Assembly (NCBI GenBank): GCA_948099385.1
Contig: CANUEZ040000104.1
Location: forward strand, 1,393,501-1,457,500
Direction: 5' to 3'
Source: Fasciola hepatica
Lineage: Eukaryota > Platyhelminthes > Trematoda > Plagiorchiida > Fasciolidae
Length of the DNA: 64,000 bases
Shown: positions 1-9,123 of the stretch, piece by piece
Layout of the letters: every line of letters starts with the position of its first letter
Position numbering within the stretch: position 1 is the stretch's first letter
Position numbers and translations under genes: made by a program
Notes under the pieces: generated by a model
Databases searched by the model: none
What the model saw: only the letters and a program-made list of their open reading frames with translations
What the model was told of the DNA's origin: nothing

Positions 1-1139
1 CCTAGAGCTGAATACTAATTAGTTATATTTGTTTTTGGTAATTTCGTTCACGAATTTACTCATTCAAACTCGGTTATCTCCAGGTCGCTACAGTTACAAG
101 AGTGTGGTTTACATTAGATATTGGTCTTACAAGTGCCTCAGTATGGTTGGGAGTGCGTGTCTCAAGCTCCACGATAGCTACCCGTCCTGAATGCCTCCCG
201 AATTGCCCTCAAGTGACCGTGCGTCTAACACAGCTTCTGCTGAGGAAGTCCTACTCACTACCTTCTCGTGGCAGAGGTGTTTCCACCAAAGTGAAAGGAC
301 AAAAGCGAATGCCCGGCGCTCTCCGAGTTGGCCGACTAATAATCAGTCTCAGGGGGATGTCTAAACCCTGATTCCAAACCAACTATGAGTGGCGTATGAG
401 GCGTACAGCGGTATGCTCACCGGCATCTGTGACAGAGAGGTGCACTGGGCACCCTGGATGTTTGACCTCATCCGGAGGGCGTACGAACTGAGCATTCAGT
501 CACCGGCTCCCTGTGGGTTGCAGACCTCAAGTTTCGTCCCGCTGCCTCGCGGGTTACGCTATGGATAGCTGAAGACCCCGGTTGTAGACCCCTAAGAAAA
601 CCGCCTGCTTTGGCTTAGGCAACTTAGCAGTATTACACCCACAAGCAAATCATGAACTCGGACTATCTACCCCGTCCTCCCCGATTGTACCATCTTTTGT
701 TTGGCACCCAGTCTGAAATCAGGCGAATGTGGAAAATATATAATATATGTCGGTCTTACAATACTGAATTAGTAGGTGCTGTTGCCGTCACTGTGCCCGT
801 TTTATGCGTTATTGAGGTTGGGCTGGTTTAGTTTCATGAAGCTTAAGAATTTACAGTCGTGTTGTTGACAAGTTATTTATGAACGAGAGTCTGGAATGAT
901 AATAACCGCGCTAAAAGCAGGGGGATTTAAAAGTGTAAAGATGGAACCTTAGTTGCTGCTTACATCGACAGTTCCCCGAGTGTCCTCTTGTTTCATTGTT
1001 TAATTGGAGGTCACTCAACAGTACGGCCAAGGGACTTTTGGCGGTCACCCAGGTGATACTAAGGTCTATACTCGTGATGTTTGGGGCTGATCATAAATCA
1101 TCAGCTGTGCCACCAACGGATTGTTACTCCTGAAAAACT
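1..1139. other. Non-coding stretch with a dispersed repeat at its left edge
   Basis: I see no gene here. The short open frames lack homology that I recognise and start at non-ATG codons. Bases 1-75 resemble 39,295-39,362 in the same orientation: both carry TTCGTTCACGAATTTA and then CTCCAGGTCGCTACA. The edge is therefore part of a dispersed repeat that continues outside the window. Confidence 0.5.
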
Positions 1140-1440
1140 GTAACAATAACAAGCAGCGACCACAACAGGACAGCGGTTCCACTCACGTCGACGTCGCCGA
1201 CGATTAACGAAGCAGGCAGAAAGGCTAGTGGGGCCGTCAGATGTGAGCTGCATGCAGTGCTCTTTCGTGGGGGTTGCACTTGTTCAATCTGGAGGGGCAA
1301 GGGATGGAAATCTTATGAATCGGAGCTAAGTACATCTGCAGGCAGGTGCCACCACTTATATCAGGGAAGACGGAAATAGTGGCCTGTGCTATAGCGTCAC
1401 AAAGCCAGTGACGGAATGGCGCTATATCAGAGAATAGTGA
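1140..1440. repeat. Dispersed repeat, copy 1 (partner at 44,644-44,930)
   Basis: About 250-300 bases align by eye with 44,644-44,930 on the same strand. Shared blocks include a CTCTTTCGTGGGGGTTGC-like segment, a CAGGTRCCAMCACTTAYATCAG-like segment and an ACAAAGC block. Both copies have many substitutions and small indels, and neither has a conserved open frame. I do not recognise the family. Confidence 0.5.
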
Positions 1441-1461
1441 GGCTTAATAAGCTTCCGCGAA

Positions 1462-1560
1462 CCAGTGTCGGTAGCCTGGTGGTTAGGTGTTTGAATCGTA
1501 ATCGTTCACCTCGGGGTTAGGTCCCACTGGGCTCGGTGGATGTTCACTAAGGAATATTCC
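1462..1560 (+). repeat. tRNA-like SINE head (candidate)
   Basis: The stretch has an A-box-like sequence (TAGCCTGGTGGTTAGGTG, from about 1,472) and, some 40 bases later, a B-box-like GGGTTAGGTCCCA near 1,515. The spacing suits an internal pol III promoter of a tRNA-derived SINE. It does not fold into a convincing cloverleaf by eye, so I do not call it a tRNA gene. Related A-box-like starts occur near 12,767, 51,286 and 61,693. Confidence 0.35.
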
Positions 1561-1689
1561 TAATAGAGAGTAAACTGCTGTGAAGTGCTTTCATGGTTTT
1601 CGGTTCGAGTTGTTCCTTGTTAGTTTATGATAAATTATTTGGTGTATACATAAACAATAATAAATGGTGTTTGTATTGGTGGACAAAAT

Positions 1690-1985
1690 TTCCCGGTAAG
1701 TACAGAACTGGTGCGAGGGAATGTGGAAACCCATCGTTATCGGACAGCCAAGTTGCGCCGGCAGTTAGCACTGGTGCGGTACCAAGCCCAAGGCTTGAGA
1801 CAACGGCACCTAGGGTGACAAGACAGCCGGTCGCTGGAGTGGATCGATAGATGGGAACCGACTCTTGTCAGCGTTGTTTAAGACTCAAGGCGTGGTCGCC
1901 CACACCAGTCGGACCAACGCATTGTATGCAACGGGTGGGCGAATGTGAGAGCAACCCATACATTATTGTTTTGTGCTAATGAACA
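1690..1985. repeat. Dispersed repeat, copy 1 (partner at 14,565-14,790)
   Basis: This segment aligns by eye with 14,565-14,790. Both carry GACAGCCAAGT followed by GGCAGT-AG, and then a block of the form AAGGC-TGGTC-CC-CACC-GTCGGACCAA. It is degenerate and of unknown family. A strong GTAAGT donor-like site sits at about 1,695, but I can pair it with no exon. Confidence 0.45.
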
Positions 1986-2204
1986 GATGATTCTGAGGCA
2001 GATCTGAGTTCTCACTGGAGCAAGTGGGACGAAATAAAACCACCGGTGTATGTACTTAAACATTACGAAATTTATCTTCTGGATGAGAAAATCAAGCAAA
2101 AGTATAAAGAGGAGGAGCAAACAGTACTAAAACTAGACAGAAAGAAACCACGCAAGTACCTAAACTCAGTTTTGGGTGCCTTTACCTATCCAATAATCTA
2201 TTGA
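1983..2204 (+). CDS. Orphan open frame, possible exon or element remnant
   Basis: A frame of 73 sense codons is open between a TGA at 1,980-1,982 and a TGA at 2,202-2,204, without an internal ATG start. The composition is coding-like: an acidic start (TDDSEADLSSHWSKWDE) followed by a Lys/Glu-rich stretch (LLDEKIKQKYKEEE), as in a helical region. I recognise no family. It ends about 100 bases before the left arm of the large inverted repeat and is not duplicated in the right arm. It could be a host exon, an element remnant or chance. Confidence 0.2.
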   Translation, partial: TDDSEADLSSHWSKWDEIKPPVYVLKHYEIYLLDEKIKQKYKEEEQTVLKLDRKKPRKYLNSVLGAFTYPIIY

Positions 2205-2439
2205 CCTCTTAATTCTGCCATCCCTGTTTCATTTCCTACGCCAGACAACTTCAATACAGTTCAGTTCAAACAACCGATAACTATACCCTAAGCGAGGTGC
2301 CTTTGGTTCCTATCTCTCAGCGGCAACCTCAAATAGAAATACCGAAGAAAAAAATAAAAGATTACTTAGAGAACTACAAACAGCAATATCAAGTCGACAC
2401 AAAAAGAATGTGAATATGAGAGCGAGATTGATCGCGACT

Positions 2440-3228
2440 TCGAACCATATACTTCAGTGTGTCTAGTGATTGAGTAGAGGAATCTCTTGAACCCCACTCA
2501 GGAAGCTTAACACGCCCTATATGACCAAGTTCACTCGCTGGGCTTTTCATACCTTTCTTTCATATCATGGACTGACCACGTTTACCTATCTTCCAAATAC
2601 TACCCGCCGCGGCGAACATTGCGCACCGAGGAATCTTGTCCAGAGACACGCGCAACACATGCCCCAACCACCTTAGCCTGATAAACTTTAGTTATCCACC
2701 CAACGATTTGGTTCGTGTGCCTAGTACTCTGCGCCTAACCTTCGCATTGTTCATACGGTGTTCCCATCAGATTCGGAGATATCGGTACTCAAGTACTGAC
2801 AATCTTCTTGTATCATCCAACCGCGGTGGCCGTATTTCTGCACCATACTGGAGCACTGGCCTAACTACCACAGCGTACACTCGACCTTTGATAGATAAAC
2901 GGGTGTCATGTCAATGCCACAGATAACTCAGGTTGGCAAAAGCCGAATGAGCCTTCTGTATACGCCAAGACACCTCATCCGATATCCGATCTTCGGATGA
3001 AATGCAGCTGCCCGGATAACAGAACTTACATTGAAAGATTTGTTATTGGACCAACCAAATGCGGCAACAGCATGTTGCACTTTGAAGCCGCAAAACGCAC
3101 ACCGAACATTGCTACGCAGTTATTCAAGCTGTCCAGAAGAGCTTGCAAATTACCTGTATTTTCACTCACAAGAACTATGTCGTTCGTATATTCCAAGTTT
3201 GACACTTCTACTCGGAAATAGTGTTAAA
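2440..3228 (-). pseudogene. RTE-B reverse-transcriptase fragment in left arm (mirror copy)
   Basis: This is the exact mirror of the fragment at 6,815-7,600. On the - strand it encodes the end of an RTE-clade RT domain (a degenerate YADD-like TNDIVLVSE, then FGVRFAASKCNML) and the conserved C-terminal tail of these proteins (a degenerate RRLSVFEHR-like run, and a LRWLGHVLRM-like run seen as LRWLGHVLRV). Frameshifts and stops break it. It is dead coding sequence duplicated by the inverted repeat. Confidence 0.7.
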
Positions 3229-3899
3229 CATTTACGTATTAACAGTCGTATCTAGTGATAGCAGTCAAACAGGAAGGTAATTGTGTTCGACAGCACGTTA
3301 AAAGAATCTGATTCTTTTTCAGAAAAAAATTCTGAAATTACGTTTTCATCTTCCTCTCTGTTTCTGAATTCTTTTTCTTCTATAAAGTGTTCAAAATTCA
3401 AACAACAAACAATGGTGAATGTGCTGTTTCAGTTCTTGTCCCACGTAGATAATGCATTAGAATCGAGGAGATGACTATCAGTAGAAATAAGCGGCGTCCG
3501 ACTTTTCGATGTGAAGAATGCAAGTGGATTTTCCAAAAAACATACGATTCAGGCTCCTCGTGCCAACAATACATTCTCTGAACAATGTTTATAGTTGAAA
3601 AATCAGTGCTCGGTGCTTGACTAGCCAGTGGCCACTCACAATTTAGTCATTCAATGAGACATGACAGGAGGGTGCGTGGCTGCATTAGGAAAGCACATGG
3701 CGCGGTGGTAATTTCATTTTAGGAAGTGTGATGAATGACGAAACAAAGTGGTCATCAAGGGTACAACAGTTGGTAACTCATGTTCCATAATGCTGTAGAA
3801 ATTCAGTTGCATCTCGAACAATCGCCCACCCATCTGCTAATTCTTAGACTCAACCATTCTGTTCACTTAGCTCATTTTTATCATCCGCCTACTTTGTCG

Positions 3900-4693
3900 A
3901 GCAACGCAACGGAATGGACTAACTAAAATTCTCGAAACTTTTAAAATAGATGTGTTGTGGTTCCGAAACGCGCTTACTAGAGCCAACTTCAGTGTTGGCA
4001 CTTCGCTCACCAGATACAAACTTGGCTTTTCGTTTCAGTTTTTGCATGTCGAGCGATTCGGTGTCTTGTGCTGTTGGTCAGGCTGACGTTGCCATCGCTC
4101 TGAGCATGAAATCTGAGTGCGCACAGCTCGACTGGATGCCAGCCAGCTGTAGTCTATGTGCGGCTTGGTTGAACGGTTTTTCGAATGTCAACAGCACAAG
4201 ACTGAAGATGTCGATGCTTGTTCGTCGTTTCCGTGTATGCACCAACTGACTGTAGCTCTCCTTGGGCCAAAGACTAATTCTGCCATGGTTCGTTTCAGCC
4301 GTTCCGCAGGGTGCGCTCTACGGACATAAAGGCTGTTGCTGATGATTTCACTGCTCAAGTTGGAAGCGTAAGCGCGACGGAGAGGCATATGGGAGGCCGA
4401 TTTGGCGTCCCAGCCGGTCGAATCCGACCCTGGGCGGGTAAAAATTTCTCATACAAAAAGCGACACCACCTAGGCTGGCGCTCTCCCGCGCCTTTGGAGC
4501 GTAGGATTTAGATCGATCAAACTGCTATCGGTTATCGTTGACCCGGATCGATTCAAAGAGTGTTACTTATTCTGGTTCACGTCTGTGTCCACCGATCGCG
4601 CTCTTGTCCGCGTACCTTTTGGCCTACGTCTCGTCGGTGACCAAACCAGTGGCAGAGCCGACCGCCCCCGCATCTGCTATTGGATGATAACTA
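3900..4693 (+). pseudogene. RTE-C-like endonuclease fragment in left arm (mirror copy)
   Basis: The + strand reads as a broken apurinic-type endonuclease (EEP) domain of an RTE-clade element. There is SETRLLEPTSV near 3,965 (the SETR motif with catalytic Glu), VAIALSMKSE near 4,090, then RHHLGWRSPAP near 4,460 and DRALVRVPFGLRLVGD near 4,590, where SDH is expected. Several frameshifts and stops interrupt it. It is the duplicate of the element that also runs through the spacer on the - strand, and it stops abruptly at the inner breakpoint. Confidence 0.7.
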
Positions 4694-4878
4694 CTATTCT
4701 TTCACTGGTTTTACCGACTGAGTTGCCAGCTCAAATCGACCCCCAACCTGGAGGACCAGGAGACTGGACTTTGTCTGGCCTCTGTCCATTGACCTTTCAG
4801 TCATGATTGCATCTGCGGCTTAAAGAAGCCATCCTGTATAGCTCTTTGGGTCATAGAGGCACGCAAGCCATCACACCA
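4693..4878 (-). mobile_element. 5' end fragment of an RTE-A (SR2-like) element
   Basis: The - strand matches the 5' region of the long RTE-A copy at 23,224-23,410 with high identity. Shared runs include CCTGTATAGCTCTTTGGGTC and CTGGAGGACCAGGAGACTGG, read on the + strand. Homology begins at TGGTGTGATGGCTTGCG in both places, and upstream DNA differs completely, which places the 5' terminus of RTE-A there. The fragment is cut at 4,693-4,696 by the inner breakpoint of the inverted repeat. Confidence 0.75.
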
Positions 4879-5344
4879 AAATCAGCTTCGGCTGTTCATA
4901 TACAGGGATGCAGACGACGCTCTTGGGTCTGAATCAGTGATCCAGTCATCTCTGATCAGTTTACTAACATCTGGCTTACGTGGGCCGGTATTTCTAATTT
5001 CACGGAAAAGATTGAGACCGTTGCCAATCGCCGGAGCTTTTTTGATCTCCTTACACTTCGCAATCCACCACTGCTCACGGTCGTTTCTCAGGTTCCGGAT
5101 CTGTTGGCGTTTGAAGCATCCCCGAGCCTCGTCATAACCAGAATCCAGAAGAATCGATCTGCCCGCACCTGGCAGTGCAACTGAGGACACAGATATTCAT
5201 CGTTTCTGCGGGTGCTTGGGTTTTGAACCTTGGGCAGTATTAGCAGCCTCAAATACGGCATGCTTGCTTTCTGTCTTTGGTTCTACTGAATCCTGGGTAT
5301 CTGACCGCCTCGGTAAACTCGTAGATAATTTCGTTACGGAAACA
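4696..5344. other. Spacer of giant inverted repeat
   Basis: About 649 bases of unique sequence lie between the arms. On the - strand they continue the element of the right arm without a break: endonuclease C-terminus, then linker (5,340-4,882), then an inserted RTE-A 5' end (4,878-4,693). The right arm plus spacer is therefore likely the original locus and the left arm the added inverted copy. Confidence 0.7.
4882..5344 (-). pseudogene. RTE-C-like linker region between endonuclease and RT
   Basis: The - strand encodes the linker typical of RTE-clade ORF2 proteins: a KPKHPQKR run, SVSSVALPGAGRSI, then IRNLRNDREQWWIAKCKEI, AIGNGLNLFREIRNTGPRKP. The DREQWW and AIGN...LF..IR..G motifs recur in RTE-A (DRENWW...ASGNSQRLFKLIRDTSG) and in the degenerate copy at 17,735-20,365. 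It follows the endonuclease of the right arm collinearly and is interrupted by an RTE-A 5' end at 4,878. Confidence 0.7.
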
Positions 5345-6140
5345 AGTAGTTATCGTCCAATAGCAGATGCGGGGGCGGTCGGCTCTGCCACTGGTTTGGT
5401 CACCGACGAGACGTAGGCCAAAAGGTACGCGGACAAGAGCGCGATCGGTGGACACAGACGTGAACCAGAATAAGTAACACTCTTTGAATCGATCCGGGTC
5501 AACGATAACCGATAGCAGTTTGATCGATCTAAATCCTACGCTCCAAAGGCGCGGGAGAGCGCCAGCCTAGGTGGTGTCGCTTTTTGTATGAGAAATTTTT
5601 ACCCGCCCAGGGTCGGATTCGACCGGCTGGGACGCCAAATCGGCCTCCCATATGCCTCTCCGTCGCGCTTACGCTTCCAACTTGAGCAGTGAAATCATCA
5701 GCAACAGCCTTTATGTCCGTAGAGCGCACCCTGCGGAACGGCTGAAACGAACCATGGCAGAATTAGTCTTTGGCCCAAGGAGAGCTACAGTCAGTTGGTG
5801 CATACACGGAAACGACGAACAAGCATCGACATCTTCAGTCTTGTGCTGTTGACATTCGAAAAACCGTTCAACCAAGCCGCACATAGACTACAGCTGGCTG
5901 GCATCCAGTCGAGCTGTGCGCACTCAGATTTCATGCTCAGAGCGATGGCAACGTCAGCCTGACCAACAGCACAAGACACCGAATCGCTCGACATGCAAAA
6001 ACTGAAACGAAAAGCCAAATTTGTATCTGGTGAGCGAAGTGCCAACACTGAAGTTGGCTCTAGTAAGCGCGTTTCGGAACCACAACACATCTATTTTAAA
6101 AGTTTCGAGAATTTTAGTTAGTCCATTCCGTTGCGTTGCT
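5345..6140 (-). pseudogene. RTE-C-like endonuclease fragment in right arm
   Basis: Endonuclease domain of an RTE-clade element on the - strand, identical to the left-arm copy and broken in the same places. It reads from the SETR motif near 6,075 to the end of the domain near 5,360, and then continues into the linker in the spacer. The similar endonucleases at 9,780-10,250 and 59,790-60,470 share the ALVRARF/ALVRVPF and RGVGIAL-type motifs. Confidence 0.7.
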
Positions 6141-6814
6141 CGACAAAGTAGGCGGATGATAAAAATGAGCTAAGTGAACAGAATGGTTGAGTCTAAGAAT
6201 TAGCAGATGGGTGGGCGATTGTTCGAGATGCAACTGAATTTCTACAGCATTATGGAACATGAGTTACCAACTGTTGTACCCTTGATGACCACTTTGTTTC
6301 GTCATTCATCACACTTCCTAAAATGAAATTACCACCGCGCCATGTGCTTTCCTAATGCAGCCACGCACCCTCCTGTCATGTCTCATTGAATGACTAAATT
6401 GTGAGTGGCCACTGGCTAGTCAAGCACCGAGCACTGATTTTTCAACTATAAACATTGTTCAGAGAATGTATTGTTGGCACGAGGAGCCTGAATCGTATGT
6501 TTTTTGGAAAATCCACTTGCATTCTTCACATCGAAAAGTCGGACGCCGCTTATTTCTACTGATAGTCATCTCCTCGATTCTAATGCATTATCTACGTGGG
6601 ACAAGAACTGAAACAGCACATTCACCATTGTTTGTTGTTTGAATTTTGAACACTTTATAGAAGAAAAAGAATTCAGAAACAGAGAGGAAGATGAAAACGT
6701 AATTTCAGAATTTTTTTCTGAAAAAGAATCAGATTCTTTTAACGTGCTGTCGAACACAATTACCTTCCTGTTTGACTGCTATCACTAGATACGACTGTTA
6801 ATACGTAAATGTTT

Positions 6815-7600
6815 AACACTATTTCCGAGTAGAAGTGTCAAACTTGGAATATACGAACGACATAGTTCTTGTGAGTGAAAATACAGGTAATTTGCAAGCT
6901 CTTCTGGACAGCTTGAATAACTGCGTAGCAATGTTCGGTGTGCGTTTTGCGGCTTCAAAGTGCAACATGCTGTTGCCGCATTTGGTTGGTCCAATAACAA
7001 ATCTTTCAATGTAAGTTCTGTTATCCGGGCAGCTGCATTTCATCCGAAGATCGGATATCGGATGAGGTGTCTTGGCGTATACAGAAGGCTCATTCGGCTT
7101 TTGCCAACCTGAGTTATCTGTGGCATTGACATGACACCCGTTTATCTATCAAAGGTCGAGTGTACGCTGTGGTAGTTAGGCCAGTGCTCCAGTATGGTGC
7201 AGAAATACGGCCACCGCGGTTGGATGATACAAGAAGATTGTCAGTACTTGAGTACCGATATCTCCGAATCTGATGGGAACACCGTATGAACAATGCGAAG
7301 GTTAGGCGCAGAGTACTAGGCACACGAACCAAATCGTTGGGTGGATAACTAAAGTTTATCAGGCTAAGGTGGTTGGGGCATGTGTTGCGCGTGTCTCTGG
7401 ACAAGATTCCTCGGTGCGCAATGTTCGCCGCGGCGGGTAGTATTTGGAAGATAGGTAAACGTGGTCAGTCCATGATATGAAAGAAAGGTATGAAAAGCCC
7501 AGCGAGTGAACTTGGTCATATAGGGCGTGTTAAGCTTCCTGAGTGGGGTTCAAGAGATTCCTCTACTCAATCACTAGACACACTGAAGTATATGGTTCGA
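6815..7600 (+). pseudogene. RTE-B reverse-transcriptase fragment in right arm
   Basis: On the + strand this is the C-terminal part of an RTE-type RT. It shows TNDIVLVSENTGNLQALLDS (a degenerate YADD box) near 6,857, FGVRFAASKCNML near 6,930, and then the tail with LRWLGHV near 7,368. The nearest relatives in the window are 10,751-12,063 and 27,054-28,612, which carry ADDVVLLSEDPG at the equivalent place. Stops and frameshifts make it non-functional. Confidence 0.75.
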
Positions 7601-7735
7601 AGTCGCGATCAATCTCGCTCTCATATTCACATTCTTTTTGTGTCGACTTGATATTGCTGTTTGTAGTTCTCTAAGTAATCTTTTATTTTTTTCTTCTTCG
7701 GTATTTCCATTTGAGGTTGCCGCTGAGAGATAGGA

Positions 7736-9052
7736 GTCAAAGTTATCTTGCTTGGTTTTTTGGTAACGGTTTTCTGTACTGAACCTGTTAGCTGTCGTGA
7801 CTCTGAAACAGTTTACACCCGGTAAATATCCTTCTCCTGAGTTCCATGCATATGGATGTCACGTTTATGGTTCTTCAGTATCCTCACAAGAGATGTCCAT
7901 CAAAACGGGAACTCGTCAGTGCGTGATGTGACCTTTACTTAAGAGGAAAGGGATTTGAAGCTGGAGTGAAACGGAACGACCGTTTACAGATCTGACGAAA
8001 ACGACTCAGGAGCTCAACCACAAGGAAGGCCATCCAACATGTCACTCAAAGGACTGCGCGCGCACTTGATTTGGAGTTAATACTGAAAAGGGCTTAATGT
8101 TTATTTTGGGATGGTTCTTCTAAGGCACTCAAGACAGGGAGAATAAAGTCTGGTTTGCTTTTATTAGGAAACCGTCGAGTGGATTGCTTAGTTCCAAGGG
8201 GCTAGACTCAGCAATTCTTCTGATCTTCGCAACCTTTTTTGTTTGCAGACAATGGTAGTCGTCGTCCCAGAGTTCGTAACACAACTAACTTATTCGAGAT
8301 AGCAGACAAAAACCAAGGTTGAAACGATTATTTGACCATCCACTGGGTGACCATATCAATCCAGCTGCCCATTTATCATCAACATAAATCGATTGCTCAT
8401 CCACCCAATAAGAATCGTTGTCAGAAAGGCTGAGTGGGCATAGGACACGTTTAGCGAGCATCTATGCATGTCTACCGATTCCGCCTGATCCATCGACAAA
8501 TGTTCAGACCAATAAAAAAAGAGAAAACAAGATGGACTTAGTCTGAATCAAGCGTTATGAAGCTTGGAAAACGCGAAATTTTAGTGGACCTCATCATCAT
8601 ATCTGTTGTTTTGCGCTAATTGGTGGATAACCTTCCTCTCTAAATATTAGGTAATCGTCCTGTCCCTGGAAAACGTTATATGACTATCTTCGGGAAATGA
8701 AAAGAAATTAGTTTCATCGACAAAGTGACCGAACTGTTCACAACGTTACTTTTCGGCCGCTTCGCTGCTACAAAAGGTACATGATTGCGTCCAAACGAAT
8801 GTGGCTCTCACGTGGAAGAGGCTGTTGATCAAGTTGTTCTACAAAATAAACTGGGACCGTCAAAACTACCTGTGGTTTACAGCACCGCTTCGTCGACTTT
8901 TTCACCATCTTCAGTTCCGTAAAGAAAAAGATAGACAGCAACACAACCAAGTGTCCCAGTTTGTGGCATATTTTTATTCAGGCTCCAAGTATTCGTAATT
9001 TTTCACTCGTACCTTTTCTTTCACTAATTTGATTTAATTTTTTTTAAATAAG
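7736..9052. other. Non-coding DNA upstream of the LITAF exons
   Basis: No gene is clear. A frame around 8,785-8,920 reads SHVEEAVDQVVLQNKLGPSK and ends at a GTAAAG donor-like site in the phase needed by the tentative exon at 9,053. It has an upstream TGA and no ATG or obvious acceptor, so I do not call it an exon. Any promoter or first exon of the LITAF gene would be expected in this stretch or further upstream. Confidence 0.4.
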
Positions 9053-9123
9053 ACAATACTGGACTGCAAGGTTGGTCGTTGAAGAAAAAACTGAATCCCG
9101 TGTTTGTCGTCACAGAACTGAGT
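9053..9123 (+). CDS. Tentative upstream exon of the LITAF gene
   Basis: The segment is bounded by a pyrimidine-rich acceptor (TTTTTTTTAAATAAG ending at 9,052) and a perfect GTAAGT donor at 9,124. Read in the phase required by the next exon, it is open across all 71 bases (includes LVVEEKTESRVCRHRTE) and enters in phase 2. It could equally be 5' UTR. The intron it implies (9,124-9,172) is only 49 bases, a size known for 5' introns of flatworm genes. Confidence 0.4.

Larger units (their letters stand above)
2308..4695. repeat. Left arm of giant inverted repeat
   Basis: This arm of about 2.39 kb is the reverse complement of 5,345-7,735. Mirror positions sum to 10,040 through most of the arm (2,636 pairs with 7,404, 3,950 with 6,090). 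The sections I compared are identical apart from a single substitution and a 3-base indel near 2,330/7,705 and a few changes at the inner edge. Retroelement relics with internal stops are duplicated with all their lesions, so the duplication is younger than their decay. No terminal motif or target-site duplication is visible at the outer ends. Confidence 0.95.
5345..7735. repeat. Right arm of giant inverted repeat
   Basis: Reverse complement of 2,308-4,695. Within the arm an endonuclease fragment (- strand) and an RT fragment (+ strand) lie back to back about 0.7 kb apart, so they come from two different element insertions. The sequence between them (6,140-6,815) is AT-rich and carries no recognisable gene. 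Confidence 0.95.

Noticed and set aside
1471..1545. Possible tRNA gene
   Set aside because: A- and B-box-like stretches exist, but no consistent acceptor, anticodon and T stems could be drawn by eye. A SINE head is more likely.
3283..3474. Serine-rich 63-codon frame mirrored at 6,566-6,757
   Set aside because: It is present twice only because of the inverted repeat. The start is not ATG and the sequence is low complexity.
8768..8998. Two opposed 60-65-codon frames just upstream of the LITAF exons
   Set aside because: Both use non-ATG starts. The more coding-like third frame lacks a start and an acceptor, so it is mentioned but not called.
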